Positions 54,516 to 63,724 are shown, counted from the stretch's first letter. The stretch: DNA of 64,000 nucleotides from Aegicerativicinus sediminis (GCF_015476115.1 NZ_CP064295.1:924001-988000); one strand, 5' to 3'. Numbers and translations: made by a program. Notes: a model not told the origin generated them from the sequence alone.

Positions 54516-56414
54516 ATGAGTGACGCAATTAAGCACGAATGTGGAATCGCACAAATTAGGTTACTGAAACCATTATCCTATTATAAGGAAAAATATGGTA
54601 CCGCTTTTTATGGTGTGAACAAAATGTATCTAATGATGGAAAAGCAGCATAACCGTGGACAAGACGGCGCTGGTTTTGCAAGTATTAAATTAGATACGGC
54701 CCCTGGAGAACGCTATATTAGTCGTATTCGTTCAGTTGCACAACAGCCAATTCAAGATATATTCGACCAAATTAATGATCGCATCAATAAAGAATTCATT
54801 GAACACCCTGAATATATCGATGATGTAGAAAAGCAAAAGAGGTACATCCCATATATTGGAGAAGTATTATTAGGCCATGTTAGATATGGTACTTTTGGAA
54901 AAAACAGTGTTGAAAGTGTTCATCCATTTTTGCGCCAGAATAACTGGATGCACAGAAATCTTATCGTTGCTGGTAATTTCAATATGACCAACGTTAACGA
55001 GCTCTTTGATACCTTAGTATCTCTCGGTCAACATCCAAAGGAAAAAGCTGACACCATAACAATAATGGAAAAAATTGGTCACTTCTTAGATGATGAAGTA
55101 GCCAAAAACTACAAGAAGCTAAAGAAAGAAGGTTATTCGAAAATAGAATGCTCCCCACTAATTGCAGAAAGATTAAACGTAGCAAAAATATTACGAAAAG
55201 CTGCGAAAAATTGGGATGGTGGTTATGCAATGGCTGGTTTGTTTGGACATGGTGACGCTTTCGTGTTGAGGGATCCTGCTGGAATAAGACCTGCATATTA
55301 TTACAAAGATGAGGAGTTCGTTGTAATTGCCTCAGAACGCCCAGTTATTCAGACTGTATTTAATGTAGCGTTTGAAGATGTCATCGAGCTCGATCCTGGC
55401 CATGCAATTATCACTAAAAAAACAGGTGAAGTTTCAATAAAGCAAATTGTAGAACCACTACCTAGAAAGGCATGTTCTTTTGAGCGAATTTATTTTTCTA
55501 GAGGCAGCGATGCCGAAATTTATAAAGAGCGTAAACAACTCGGTAGATTGTTGATGCCAAAAGTTTTGCAGAATATTGATTATGATACTGAAAATACCGT
55601 GTTTTCTTATATCCCCAATACTGCAGAAACTTCATTTTACGGTATGATCGACCAATTAGAAACCTTTTTAAACGAGAAAAAAACAAAGGCAATTTTAGAA
55701 GGTAAAGGGGAATTATCTGCTGAAAAGGTAACAGAAATTTTAGCGGAATCGCCTCGCATGGAAAAAATAGCTATTAAAGATGTAAAGCTTCGCACCTTTA
55801 TTACGGAAGATAGTAGTCGAGACGATTTGGTTGCCCATGTTTATGATGTTACTTACGGGGTAATAAAACGAAATGATAATTTAGTAATTATAGATGACAG
55901 CATTGTTAGAGGAACAACGTTAAAAAAGAGCATTATAAAAATGCTCGATCGGTTAAATCCGAAAAAAATAATAGTTGTGTCTTCAGCTCCACAAATACGA
56001 TATCCAGACTGTTATGGAATCGATATGGCAAAACTAGAAGACTTAGTAGCCTTCCGAGGTATGCTGGAATTATTAAAGGAGAATGACAAGTATCATTTAA
56101 TTGAAGAGGTTTATAAAAAATGTGCGAAACAAGTTAATTATCATGACACTGAGGTGGTGAACCACGTTAAAGAACTGTATTCATTATTTACAGCCGAGGA
56201 AATTTCTGATAAAATTGCAGAATTAATATCAGATGATGGCGTTAATGCAGAGGTAAAAGTTATCTTTCAAACTATTGAAAATCTACATAATGCGTGTCCA
56301 AAAAATCTTGGCGATTGGTATTTTACTGGAAACTACCCAACTCCAGGTGGAAATAGGGTAGTTAACCGAGCTTTTATGAATTTTTATGAAGGAAAAAACG
56401 AACGAGCCTATTAG
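54516..56414 (+). CDS. purF: Amidophosphoribosyltransferase-like protein (divergent PurF)
   Basis: PurF transfers the amide of glutamine to PRPP. The 632-residue chain has an Ntn glutaminase domain with nucleophile Cys9 in KHECGIAQIRLL (exposed only after removal of an 8-residue propeptide), KQHNRGQDGAGFASIK near 50 and GHVRYGTFGKNSVESVHPF near 120, and a phosphoribosyltransferase domain with the PRPP loop VIIDDSIVRGTTLKKSIIKM near 455. It is about 130 residues longer than ordinary PurF, with inserts in the glutaminase domain and a long tail. The usual CGI[FV]GI is CGIAQI. It may be the housekeeping enzyme or a paralogue. No promoter of its own is obvious. Confidence 0.85.
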   Translation: MSDAIKHECGIAQIRLLKPLSYYKEKYGTAFYGVNKMYLMMEKQHNRGQDGAGFASIKLDTAPGERYISRIRSVAQQPIQDIFDQINDRINKEFIEHPEYIDDVEKQKRYIPYIGEVLLGHVRYGTFGKNSVESVHPFLRQNNWMHRNLIVAGNFNMTNVNELFDTLVSLGQHPKEKADTITIMEKIGHFLDDEVAKNYKKLKKEGYSKIECSPLIAERLNVAKILRKAAKNWDGGYAMAGLFGHGDAFVLRDPAGIRPAYYYKDEEFVVIASERPVIQTVFNVAFEDVIELDPGHAIITKKTGEVSIKQIVEPLPRKACSFERIYFSRGSDAEIYKERKQLGRLLMPKVLQNIDYDTENTVFSYIPNTAETSFYGMIDQLETFLNEKKTKAILEGKGELSAEKVTEILAESPRMEKIAIKDVKLRTFITEDSSRDDLVAHVYDVTYGVIKRNDNLVIIDDSIVRGTTLKKSIIKMLDRLNPKKIIVVSSAPQIRYPDCYGIDMAKLEDLVAFRGMLELLKENDKYHLIEEVYKKCAKQVNYHDTEVVNHVKELYSLFTAEEISDKIAELISDDGVNAEVKVIFQTIENLHNACPKNLGDWYFTGNYPTPGGNRVVNRAFMNFYEGKNERAY

Positions 56415-56479
56415 AAAGCGGTGCGTTTTATCTATATTTTTTGCGCTTTTAACCGATAAAAGTGCATTTCGTCTAAAAA

Positions 56480-56513
56480 TTGTAATCCTATCACTAAAAA
56501 CGATATACATTAG
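56480..56513 (+). promoter_or_regulatory. Promoter of small-RNA copy 1
   Basis: TTG (56480-56482), a 23-bp spacer and TACATTAG (56506-56513; one mismatch to TAnnTTTG). The -7 box ends 5 bp before the conserved unit begins. Confidence 0.55.
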
Positions 56514-56518
56514 CAGAA

Positions 56519-56590
56519 CCATAACATAAGTAGGTTAAGTTCATGGTAGATTTGGGGCAAAAAAAGGTGAACTTTCGTTCACCTTTTTTT
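56519..56590 (+). ncRNA. Candidate small RNA, copy 1 of 3
   Basis: A 72-nt unit. Positions 1-28 can fold as a stem closed by CCAT/ATGG (the pair at position 5 is A-C in this copy), with an inner TAA/TTA and loop GTAGG. A conserved single-stranded stretch TAGATTTGGGGC and seven A follow. It ends in the terminator AGGTGAAC (56565-56572), loop TTTC, GTTCACCT (56577-56584) and T to 56590. The A7 and T7 runs lengthen the stem. In the first 40 nt it differs from copies 2 and 3 at one base only, whereas its flanks are unlike theirs. I do not recognise the family. Confidence 0.75.
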
Positions 56591-56763
56591 ATGCGCAAAC
56601 TTTTTCTTCGCATTTGCCAACATTTAATATATCCCATTCTCACCCCTCTATACGCATTATTAGATATGATACATTTCAACGATGTTTTTCGTAAAAATCT
56701 ACCCATTGGCAGTTTTTTTTAACAAAACATCTAAATATTACCTAAGTACAAAAGTTTCACAAC

Positions 56764-56771
56764 TATATTTG
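56764..56771 (+). promoter_or_regulatory. -7 box of small-RNA copy 2
   Basis: TATATTTG, a perfect -7 match, ends 5 bp before the unit. No clear -33 box. Confidence 0.55.
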
Positions 56772-56776
56772 AATCA

Positions 56777-56847
56777 CCATAACATAAGTAGGTTAAGTTT
56801 ATGGTAGATTTGGGGCAAAAAGGTGGACAATAGTCCACCTTTTTTTA
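56777..56847 (+). ncRNA. Candidate small RNA, copy 2 of 3
   Basis: A 71-nt unit with the same 5' part as copy 3 and a fully paired CCATAA/TTATGG stem. The terminator reads AGGTGGAC (56821-56828), loop AATA, GTCCACCT (56833-56840), T to 56847. Compared with copies 1 and 3, an A-T pair has become G-C on both sides of the stem while the loop has changed completely. This is compensatory change, so the hairpin itself is under selection. Confidence 0.78.
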
Positions 56848-56965
56848 TTTGCTAACTTTTCCCAAAAATTCCAATAAGGCGACAAGGAATATCTCATGCA
56901 TTTTCGGTTAGGCTAATATTTAGGCAGTTTGTCTAATAAATTAATTCTGTAGGATATAAGCCTTT

Positions 56966-56973
56966 TATATTTG
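56966..56973 (+). promoter_or_regulatory. -7 box of small-RNA copy 3
   Basis: TATATTTG, a perfect -7 match, ends 6 bp before the unit; TTCTG at 56945-56949 is a possible weak -33 partner (16-bp spacing). Confidence 0.55.
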
Positions 56974-56979
56974 CCTTTA

Positions 56980-57049
56980 CCATAACATAAGTAGGTTAAG
57001 TTTATGGTAGATTTGGGGCAAAAAAGGTGAACTTTCGTTCACCTTTTTT
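56980..57049 (+). ncRNA. Candidate small RNA, copy 3 of 3
   Basis: A 70-nt unit identical to copy 2 over the first 40 nt (paired CCATAA/TTATGG stem) and to copy 1 in its terminator stem and loop: AGGTGAAC (57025-57032), TTTC, GTTCACCT (57037-57044), T to 57049. The run of A before the hairpin is six, against seven and five in copies 1 and 2. Confidence 0.77.
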
Positions 57050-57063
57050 CATTTTATATTCAT

Positions 57064-57089
57064 AAAAAAAGCAGCCCTAAGGCTGCTTT
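57064..57089 (-). terminator. Terminator of sodA
   Basis: On the minus strand AAAGCAGCC (57089-57081), loop TTAG, GGCTGCTTT (57076-57068), then T to 57064. It lies 25 bp beyond the sodA stop. Confidence 0.85.
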
Positions 57090-57114
57090 GGTAACACAAC
57101 AAAATCTAATTTTA

Positions 57115-57723
57115 TTAAATCGCTTCTGCGTAACGTCTTTCAACTTCGTTCCAATTTATAACATTGAAGAAAGCTTCAATATAATCTGGACGTCTGTTTT
57201 GGTAATTTAGATAATAAGCATGTTCCCATACATCAATACCTAAAATTGGAGTACCTCCACATCCTATACCCGGCATAAGCGGGTTATCTTGGTTTGCAGT
57301 AGAACAAACATCAACTTTGCCCCCCTTGTGAGCACATAACCATGCCCAACCAGATCCAAATCTTGAACCAGCAGCACTAGAAAATTCAGCCTTAAATCCA
57401 TCAAAAGATTTAAAAGCCTCTTCTATTGCATCCTTCAGATTTCCGGATAATCGACCTTTATTATCGGGATTCATCACTTCCCAAAATAAGGAATGGTTAT
57501 AAAACCCACCTCCATTATTTCTAACAGCAGCATTGTCCATATCCAAATTAATTAGGATATTTTCAATAGTTTTTCCTTCTAGGTCAGTGCCTTTAATTGC
57601 ATCGTTAAGTTTTGATGTATAACCTTGATGATGTTTGGTATGGTGTATTTCCATTGTTCTAGCATCAATATATGGTTCTAAGGCATCATAGTCATATTTC
57701 AATTTCGGTAATTCAAAAGCCAT
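57115..57723 (-). CDS. sodA: Superoxide dismutase (Mn/Fe family)
   Basis: Converts superoxide to oxygen and hydrogen peroxide. The 202-residue chain has all metal ligands: His27 ([12 protein letters not shown]), His77 ([11 protein letters not shown]), Asp164 and His168 ([15 protein letters not shown]). The segments NNGGGFYNH and TANQDNPL resemble Mn-type enzymes, but Mn, Fe or cambialistic use is not decided by them. No signal peptide, so it is cytoplasmic. Confidence 0.96.
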   Translation of the reverse strand: MAFELPKLKYDYDALEPYIDARTMEIHHTKHHQGYTSKLNDAIKGTDLEGKTIENILINLDMDNAAVRNNGGGFYNHSLFWEVMNPDNKGRLSGNLKDAIEEAFKSFDGFKAEFSSAAGSRFGSGWAWLCAHKGGKVDVCSTANQDNPLMPGIGCGGTPILGIDVWEHAYYLNYQNRRPDYIEAFFNVINWNEVERRYAEAI

Positions 57724-57755
57724 AATTTGTGATTTTTAATAGTTAAAATTTCACT

Positions 57756-57763
57756 CAAATTTA
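57756..57763 (-). promoter_or_regulatory. -7 promoter box of sodA
   Basis: Minus strand TAAATTTG (57763-57756), a perfect match 33 bp before the sodA start. The nearest TTG upstream (57780-57778) is only 14 bp away, shorter than usual. Confidence 0.45.
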
Positions 57764-57842
57764 GCTATAATGAAGCGCAATTAAAAATATTAAATACCAA
57801 TGAAATCATAGATACTTTCTATCTTGTGGTAAAATTACCTCG

Positions 57843-60800
57843 GTGTCTTATAGCTCAAATTTCAACATTTACAGTGCTTCAGCAGGAAGTGGAAAAACAT
57901 TCAACATCGTTCGAATCTATTTGAGGCTATTGTTTAGCTCAAAAGATTTAACAAAATTTAAGACAATTCTAGCCATAACCTTCACCAATAAAGCGGTTGG
58001 CGAGATGAAAGAGAGGGTGATTTCTACATTAAAATCTTTTTCAAACCCTGCTATTTTAGAAAATCCAAATCCATTATTTGAACTGCTAATGAAGGATTTG
58101 AATTATACTCCGGAAGAATTGCATAAGAAATCAGCAATAATATTAGAGCACATACTTAACAATTACGGCGCCTTCGACATCTCAACAATTGATAAGTTCA
58201 ATCATAGAATTCTTAGGACATTCGCAAGAGACATGAAGTTACCCACCAATTTTGAGGTCGAAATGGATACAAGCTTATTATTGCAACGGGCAGTTGACCA
58301 ATTGATTGATAAAGTTGGACAAGAAGCAGAACTTACGGATTTATTAATACAATTTGCAATTGACAAGGCTGATGATGACCGAAGCTGGGATATTTCATTT
58401 GATCTGAATGAAATGTCTAAAATTTTAATCAGCGAAAACGATCTGCCATATTTAAAAATTTTGGAGACTAAAACCGTGTCCGATTTTAAACAACTTAAAG
58501 GTCTACTTACAAAAAAAGTTGAGTCAGCAAGAAAAGATATTAATGAATTAGCTTCATCGGTGTTAACCGTATTGAAAACAAAAGGTGTAGAAAATGACTT
58601 TTACGGCAATTATATTCCTAAACACTTTATTAAAGTAAAAGATGGATTTAATGATTTAGGGAGTCTATACGGCAATCAATTAGAAAACAACTTGCGATTA
58701 AATGAGCGACTATTCGCCAAATCGAAATCGAAATCTACGCAAGACACCATCCTAAAGATAGCACCATTAATTCTGGAACGTTACCTAAAAATTAAAGAAT
58801 TACTTTACCAAACAGACTTTCATCTCAACGTATTAAAGAATCTGACTGCTCTTACCGTCATACATTACCTTAATGACTCTTTAAATACCATAAAACAAGA
58901 GGAAGATTTATTGTTGATTTCAGAATTTAATGAATTAATTTCAAAAGAATTAAGATCGCAACCCGCCCCTTACATTTATGAAAGATTAGGTGAGCGCTTC
59001 CAACATTATTTCATTGATGAGTTTCAGGACACCTCAGGTATGCAATGGGAAAATCTTATACCCCTCATTGAAAACTCTCTTGCAGGTTTAACAGGTGGGG
59101 AGCCAGGGTCATTAGTACTGGTAGGAGATGTAAAGCAAGCTATATATAGGTGGAGGGGTGGAAAAGCCGAGCAATTTTTGAACCTACTTTCTGTCGAAAA
59201 TAGTCCTTTTCCAATAAAACCAGGATTCGAAAATTTAGATACCAACTATAGAAGCCGGCTGGACATCGTAAAATTTAATAATTCCTTATTTGAATATATA
59301 TCTAATGCAATTTTCAAGAATACAGAGCACAAGGCCTTGTATTCTAGGAGTGGGCAAATTTCGAATTCCTCCGATCCTGGATATATTGAAATTCAATTTT
59401 TAGAATTTGAAAATTCAGATAAAAATGAGGTTTATTCCCACCAATGTTTGAAAACATTAATCGATCTTACAAGTGAAGGTTACAATTACGGAGACATATG
59501 CATTATAGTTAGAAAAAATAAACAAGGCGCGGAAATTGCAAAAGTTCTCTCCGAAAATAATATTGAGGTGGTCTCTCCAGATTCCTTATTACTCGAAAAT
59601 TCAGCAAAGGTCCAATTCCTGAATGCCTTCCTTCAACTAATAGATCAACCAAAAAATGATGAACCTAAAATTAAGGTCCTGGAATTTATAGCTGAAAAAG
59701 CAGAAATAGAAGAAAGCCATTCTTTTTACAAGAAATATTTGTCCTTAACCGGCGGAGAATTTTATAAGTCTCTAAGAGATTTAGGCTATACTATTGATGT
59801 GGAACAGATTCAACGTCTACCAATTTATGAAATTGCAGAGCTCTTGGTTTCAACCTTCAATTTAAATTGTGCCTCAGATGCCTACCTAATCGCCTACCTC
59901 GATGAGATTTACAAATATTCCCAGAGGCAAACTCTCGGTATTCAAGGTTTTCTACTTCATTGGGATAAGAAAAAAGATAAACTGAGCGTCCAAGCTCCAG
60001 AATCGGATTCTGCAGTAACCATAATGACCATCCACAAAGCAAAGGGGCTACAGTTTCCTGTTGTTATCTTACCTTATGCCGACGAGACTTTGGTTAGCAA
60101 TAGGAAAAATAAACTTTGGTTTAAGGTAAATCCACAGGAATATGCTGGTTTTCCTTTTTTGTATACATCGGCAAATAAGAATTTGGAGGAGTTGGGCCAA
60201 GAAGGCGCAAATGCCTATGCTGAATACCAAGATTTTTCAATATTGGATAGTATAAATCTACTTTATGTGGCCTTGACAAGACCTGAGGAACGACTTTATA
60301 TTTTTACAGAAAACCCCAAGAACCCTACTAATGAAATAAGTAATTATTCCAATTTATTACAGCATTATTTACAAAGTGAAAATATATGGGAAGAAGGCCA
60401 GAATTTTTACCAATTAGGCGGAAAAACTTCTCCAACCAAAACAATCCATTCTGAAATTAAAGATCAATCGGGAATAATCTCAAATCCTAGGGTGGATCAA
60501 AATTTAGAAATCCTTTCCAATAATGGACTTCTTTGGGATAGCATCCAACAAGAAGCAATGGAAAAGGGGAACATAGCGCATGAATTGTTAGCAAGAATAA
60601 ATACAGTTAACGACCTTCAGTTTGTTTTAAGTGATGCTTTGAACGAGGGACTTATAATCGATATCCAAGAAAGCAGTCTACGTGATACACTACTTAACAT
60701 AGTGAACCATCCATCACTATCTCCCTACTTTTCAGGTGAATTTATAATTTTAAACGAAAGAGATATACTTACAAAAAGCGGCAATATATATAGGCCAGAC

Positions 60801-60977
60801 CGGGTTGCAATAAAAAATAATCAAGCTGTAATTATTGATTACAAAACAGGACAGCCTAAAACGTGGCATGAAAAACAACTTCAAGAGTATGCAGAACTAA
60901 TTGAATCTATGGGTTTTAGCGTAACCAAGAAAATTCTTGTCTATATAGAAGACGAAGTTGCCGTGAAAGAATTTTAA
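57843..60977 (+). CDS. addA: AddA-like UvrD-family helicase/exonuclease
   Basis: The helicase-nuclease of an AddAB-type complex that processes double-strand DNA ends for recombination. The 1044 residues include Walker A SASAGSGKTFNI near 10, motif Ia ITFTNKAVGEMKERV near 45, Walker B YFIDEFQDTSGMQW near 388, TNYRSRLDI near 475, MTIHKAKGLQFPVVI near 728, LLYVALTRPEERLYIF near 806 and a C-terminal PD-(D/E)xK nuclease (YRPDRVAIKNNQAVIIDYKT, ~980-1000). The start codon is GTG at 57843. The matching AddB-like gene begins at 63734, separated from it by kbl and ompA. Confidence 0.92.
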   Translation: MSYSSNFNIYSASAGSGKTFNIVRIYLRLLFSSKDLTKFKTILAITFTNKAVGEMKERVISTLKSFSNPAILENPNPLFELLMKDLNYTPEELHKKSAIILEHILNNYGAFDISTIDKFNHRILRTFARDMKLPTNFEVEMDTSLLLQRAVDQLIDKVGQEAELTDLLIQFAIDKADDDRSWDISFDLNEMSKILISENDLPYLKILETKTVSDFKQLKGLLTKKVESARKDINELASSVLTVLKTKGVENDFYGNYIPKHFIKVKDGFNDLGSLYGNQLENNLRLNERLFAKSKSKSTQDTILKIAPLILERYLKIKELLYQTDFHLNVLKNLTALTVIHYLNDSLNTIKQEEDLLLISEFNELISKELRSQPAPYIYERLGERFQHYFIDEFQDTSGMQWENLIPLIENSLAGLTGGEPGSLVLVGDVKQAIYRWRGGKAEQFLNLLSVENSPFPIKPGFENLDTNYRSRLDIVKFNNSLFEYISNAIFKNTEHKALYSRSGQISNSSDPGYIEIQFLEFENSDKNEVYSHQCLKTLIDLTSEGYNYGDICIIVRKNKQGAEIAKVLSENNIEVVSPDSLLLENSAKVQFLNAFLQLIDQPKNDEPKIKVLEFIAEKAEIEESHSFYKKYLSLTGGEFYKSLRDLGYTIDVEQIQRLPIYEIAELLVSTFNLNCASDAYLIAYLDEIYKYSQRQTLGIQGFLLHWDKKKDKLSVQAPESDSAVTIMTIHKAKGLQFPVVILPYADETLVSNRKNKLWFKVNPQEYAGFPFLYTSANKNLEELGQEGANAYAEYQDFSILDSINLLYVALTRPEERLYIFTENPKNPTNEISNYSNLLQHYLQSENIWEEGQNFYQLGGKTSPTKTIHSEIKDQSGIISNPRVDQNLEILSNNGLLWDSIQQEAMEKGNIAHELLARINTVNDLQFVLSDALNEGLIIDIQESSLRDTLLNIVNHPSLSPYFSGEFIILNERDILTKSGNIYRPDRVAIKNNQAVIIDYKTGQPKTWHEKQLQEYAELIESMGFSVTKKILVYIEDEVAVKEF

Positions 60978-60999
60978 TTTTGCACAAATATAAAATCGT

Positions 61000-62193
61000 A
61001 TGTACGGATCAATTAAAAATCACTTACAGCAAGAATTAAACGAAATAAAAAACGCTGGCCTTTTCAAAATCGAGCGAATCATTACTTCCAAACAGGGAGC
61101 AGAAATAACATTAGCCGATGGTAAAACTGTCCTAAATTTCTGTGCTAACAACTATTTGGGCCTTTCCTCTCATCCAGATGTAATAAAGGCTGCAATAGAC
61201 ACCTTGGACACTCATGGATTTGGGATGTCCTCTGTTCGATTTATTTGTGGCACACAGGACATTCATAAAAAACTTGAGGAAAAAATTGCAGAGTTCTATG
61301 GCACGGAGGACACCATCTTATATGCTGCTGCTTTTGATGCTAATGGGGGGGTTTTCGAACCTCTTTTGGGAGCAGAGGATGCAATAATTTCCGATTCTTT
61401 AAATCATGCTTCTATAATAGATGGCGTAAGGCTTTGCAAAGCTGCCCGTTATCGTTACAAAAGCAGTGACATGGAAGATTTGGAAAAGCAACTTCAAGAA
61501 GCCAACAAAAATGGAGCACGCTTTAAAATAATAGTAACCGACGGTGTATTTTCTATGGACGGCATGCTTGCACCATTAGATGTCATTTGCGATTTAGCAG
61601 ATAAATATGATGCAATGGTAATGATTGACGAATGCCACGCGGCAGGTTTTATTGGCGATACGGGAAGAGGAACATTAGAGAAAAAAAATGTAATGAACCG
61701 AATAGACATCATTACAGGAACCTTGGGAAAAGCACTTGGAGGGGCCATGGGAGGTTATACCACAGGTAAAAAAGAAATTATTGAAATGTTGCGTCAACGT
61801 TCAAGACCTTATTTATTTTCTAATTCTTTGGCACCCGCAATTGTAGGCGCTTCAATTAAGGTCTTTGAAATGTTAACGGATAATACCGAATTAAGGGATC
61901 AACTTGAATGGAATACCAATTATTTTAAGGAAGGTATGAAGGAAGCTGGTTTTGATATAATTGACGGAGATTCCGCTATTGTCCCTGTTATGCTTTATGA
62001 TGCTAAACTGTCCCAAACAATGGCAAATATGTTGCTTGATGAAGGAATCTATGTAATAGGTTTCTTTTACCCAGTTGTTCCTAAAGAAAAAGCACGCATT
62101 CGAGTACAACTTTCAGCGGCACACACAAAGGAACATTTAGATAAAGCAATCAGCGCTTTTAAAATGGTTGGCGAAAAACTAGATATTATATAA
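61000..62193 (+). CDS. kbl: 2-amino-3-ketobutyrate CoA ligase (glycine C-acetyltransferase)
   Basis: A PLP enzyme of threonine degradation: 2-amino-3-ketobutyrate + CoA to glycine + acetyl-CoA. The 397 residues have [20 protein letters not shown] near 46, [16 protein letters not shown] near 77, [19 protein letters not shown] near 207 and the cofactor Lys in [15 protein letters not shown] near 245. It starts 22 bp after addA. No threonine dehydrogenase is encoded in the window. Confidence 0.94.
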   Translation: MYGSIKNHLQQELNEIKNAGLFKIERIITSKQGAEITLADGKTVLNFCANNYLGLSSHPDVIKAAIDTLDTHGFGMSSVRFICGTQDIHKKLEEKIAEFYGTEDTILYAAAFDANGGVFEPLLGAEDAIISDSLNHASIIDGVRLCKAARYRYKSSDMEDLEKQLQEANKNGARFKIIVTDGVFSMDGMLAPLDVICDLADKYDAMVMIDECHAAGFIGDTGRGTLEKKNVMNRIDIITGTLGKALGGAMGGYTTGKKEIIEMLRQRSRPYLFSNSLAPAIVGASIKVFEMLTDNTELRDQLEWNTNYFKEGMKEAGFDIIDGDSAIVPVMLYDAKLSQTMANMLLDEGIYVIGFFYPVVPKEKARIRVQLSAAHTKEHLDKAISAFKMVGEKLDII

Positions 62194-62236
62194 TTTAGGA
62201 AACCCTTTATTACACTAGGTTTATCCAATATTTTTA

Positions 62237-62244
62237 TATATTTG
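62237..62244 (+). promoter_or_regulatory. -7 promoter box of the ompA-like gene
   Basis: TATATTTG, a perfect match about 69 bp ahead of the ATG at 62314. The -33 partner is unclear. Confidence 0.45.
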
Positions 62245-62313
62245 TCTTTGTTAATAAGGATTAACAACTTACTTTTGTTTACAATTAACACTTAAAATTA
62301 AATTATTTAGAAT

Positions 62314-63672
62314 ATGAAAAATCTTAGCAGATTATGTTTTGCTTTGTTGCTTTTATGGAGCTTCAATGCTAATGCTCAGGATGAGAACAATCCTTGGGCA
62401 ATTGGAATTGGCGTTAACGCAGTAGATGTTTATCCAACTGGTGAAGACGCTCCTCTAGGTGGAATGTTTGATGAATACTTCAACGTCGGAGATCACTGGA
62501 ATATCCTTCCTTCCGTTTCTACAATTTCCGTTTCAAGATATTTAGGAGCTGGATTTGTTTTAGGAGTTAGAGGTTCCATTAATCAAATTGATAAATATGG
62601 TGACGCAAGTGTAGATGATTTGTCTTACTACGCTGCTGATGCGATTGCTAAATTTAGCTTTGGTAGTTTATTCAATTCTGCTTGGTTCGATCCTTTCCTT
62701 GGTGTTGGTGGAGGTTACACTTGGTTAGACAACGATGGCTTTGGAACTGGTAACGGAACTTTAGGATTCAACATTTGGTTTTCTGATAACGTAGGTATTT
62801 CTCTTCAATCTACTTACAAGCATGCATTTGACGATGACTATCCTAAGCATTTCCAACATTCTGCTGGTTTAGTACTTAAGTTTGGTGGAAAAGATACTGA
62901 CGGTGACGGAATCTACGATAAAGATGACGCTTGTCCAGAAGTTCCTGGTCTTCCAGAATTTAATGGTTGCCCAGATTCAGACGGTGATGGTATCGAAGAT
63001 GCTAAGGACGATTGTCCAAACGAAGCTGGTCCTGCTGAATTCAACGGTTGTCCAGATTCAGATGGTGATGGTGTTCCAGATAAAGATGATGACTGCCCAA
63101 CAGTTGCAGGTCTTAAAGAACTTAACGGTTGCCCAGATGCAGACGGTGACGGTGTAGCTGACAAGGATGATGATTGTCCTAATGAAGCTGGTCCTGCTGA
63201 AAACAAAGGTTGCCCATGGCCAGATTCAGATGGTGATGGTGTATTAGATAAAGATGATGAATGTCCAGATGTTGCTGGTACTGTAGCCAACAATGGTTGC
63301 CCAGAAGTAACTGAAGAGGTTCAAAAGCAATTGAACGCTTATGCTAAAACTGTTTTATTCGACCTTAACAAAGCATCAATAAAAGCAGAGTCTGAAGCTG
63401 CACTTAGAGATATCGTTGACATTCTTAATGAATATGAATATGCTAAATTTACTGTAGAAGGTCATACTGATAGCTCAGGTAGAGATGAATACAACTTAGG
63501 CTTGTCTGAAGCAAGAGCACTTTCTGTTAAAGATTGGTTAGTTAACCACGGAGTAGATGAATTTAGACTATCTGCAAAAGGATATGGTGAAACTCGCCCA
63601 ATTGATACTAACAGTACAAGAGAAGGTAGAGCTAATAACCGTAGAGTTGAAATTAACTTAGTGAAAGAATAA
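62314..63672 (+). CDS. OmpA-family outer-membrane protein with thrombospondin type 3 repeats
   Basis: An abundant-type surface structural protein of 452 residues. A signal peptide ([22 protein letters not shown]) is followed by an eight-strand-like barrel (~23-190), five thrombospondin type 3 calcium-binding repeats (~192-330, each DxDGDGxxDxxDxCP, with linkers such as [12 protein letters not shown]) and a peptidoglycan-binding OmpA C-terminal domain (~340-452) with [20 protein letters not shown] and [12 protein letters not shown]. It anchors the outer membrane to the wall. The strongly biased repeats produce a long antisense open frame that is not a gene. Confidence 0.94.
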   Translation: MKNLSRLCFALLLLWSFNANAQDENNPWAIGIGVNAVDVYPTGEDAPLGGMFDEYFNVGDHWNILPSVSTISVSRYLGAGFVLGVRGSINQIDKYGDASVDDLSYYAADAIAKFSFGSLFNSAWFDPFLGVGGGYTWLDNDGFGTGNGTLGFNIWFSDNVGISLQSTYKHAFDDDYPKHFQHSAGLVLKFGGKDTDGDGIYDKDDACPEVPGLPEFNGCPDSDGDGIEDAKDDCPNEAGPAEFNGCPDSDGDGVPDKDDDCPTVAGLKELNGCPDADGDGVADKDDDCPNEAGPAENKGCPWPDSDGDGVLDKDDECPDVAGTVANNGCPEVTEEVQKQLNAYAKTVLFDLNKASIKAESEAALRDIVDILNEYEYAKFTVEGHTDSSGRDEYNLGLSEARALSVKDWLVNHGVDEFRLSAKGYGETRPIDTNSTREGRANNRRVEINLVKE

Positions 63673-63692
63673 TTCACTGATTAAATAAATTT

Positions 63693-63724
63693 AAAAACGC
63701 CTCGCAAATGCGAGGCGTTTTTTA
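63693..63724 (+). terminator. Terminator of the ompA-like gene
   Basis: CGCCTCGC (63698-63705), loop AAAT, GCGAGGCG (63710-63717), flanked by A5 and T7. A strong 8-bp GC-rich stem that could act in both directions. Confidence 0.87.

Larger units (their letters stand above)
56415..57114. other. 700-bp gene-free region holding three small-RNA units and the sodA terminator
   Basis: No convincing protein-coding gene. It contains three homologous ~70-bp units at 56519, 56777 and 56980 (spacings 258 and 203 bp) in unrelated flanking DNA. A stem (56443-56451 with 56457-56465, GCGCTTTTA/TAAAAGTGC, no T tract) lies before the first unit, and the sodA terminator follows the last. Confidence 0.85.

Noticed and set aside
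56494-56706. 70-codon minus-strand frame across small-RNA copy 1
   Set aside because: It is antisense to the promoter, RNA body and terminator, with no family features.
56543-56722. 59-codon plus-strand open frame beginning in small-RNA copy 1
   Set aside because: It runs through the terminator hairpin and T tract, and the same frame stops within 9-11 codons in the other two copies.
56519-57049. The three repeated units as a CRISPR array
   Set aside because: Only three units, spacings of 258 and 203 bp, unit length ~70 nt with a terminator and promoter in each, and no cas genes nearby.
62913-63293. 126-codon minus-strand frame inside the ompA-like gene
   Set aside because: A mirror of the repetitive thrombospondin type 3 region; the Ser/Pro/Gly repeats are an artefact of the sense-strand repeats.
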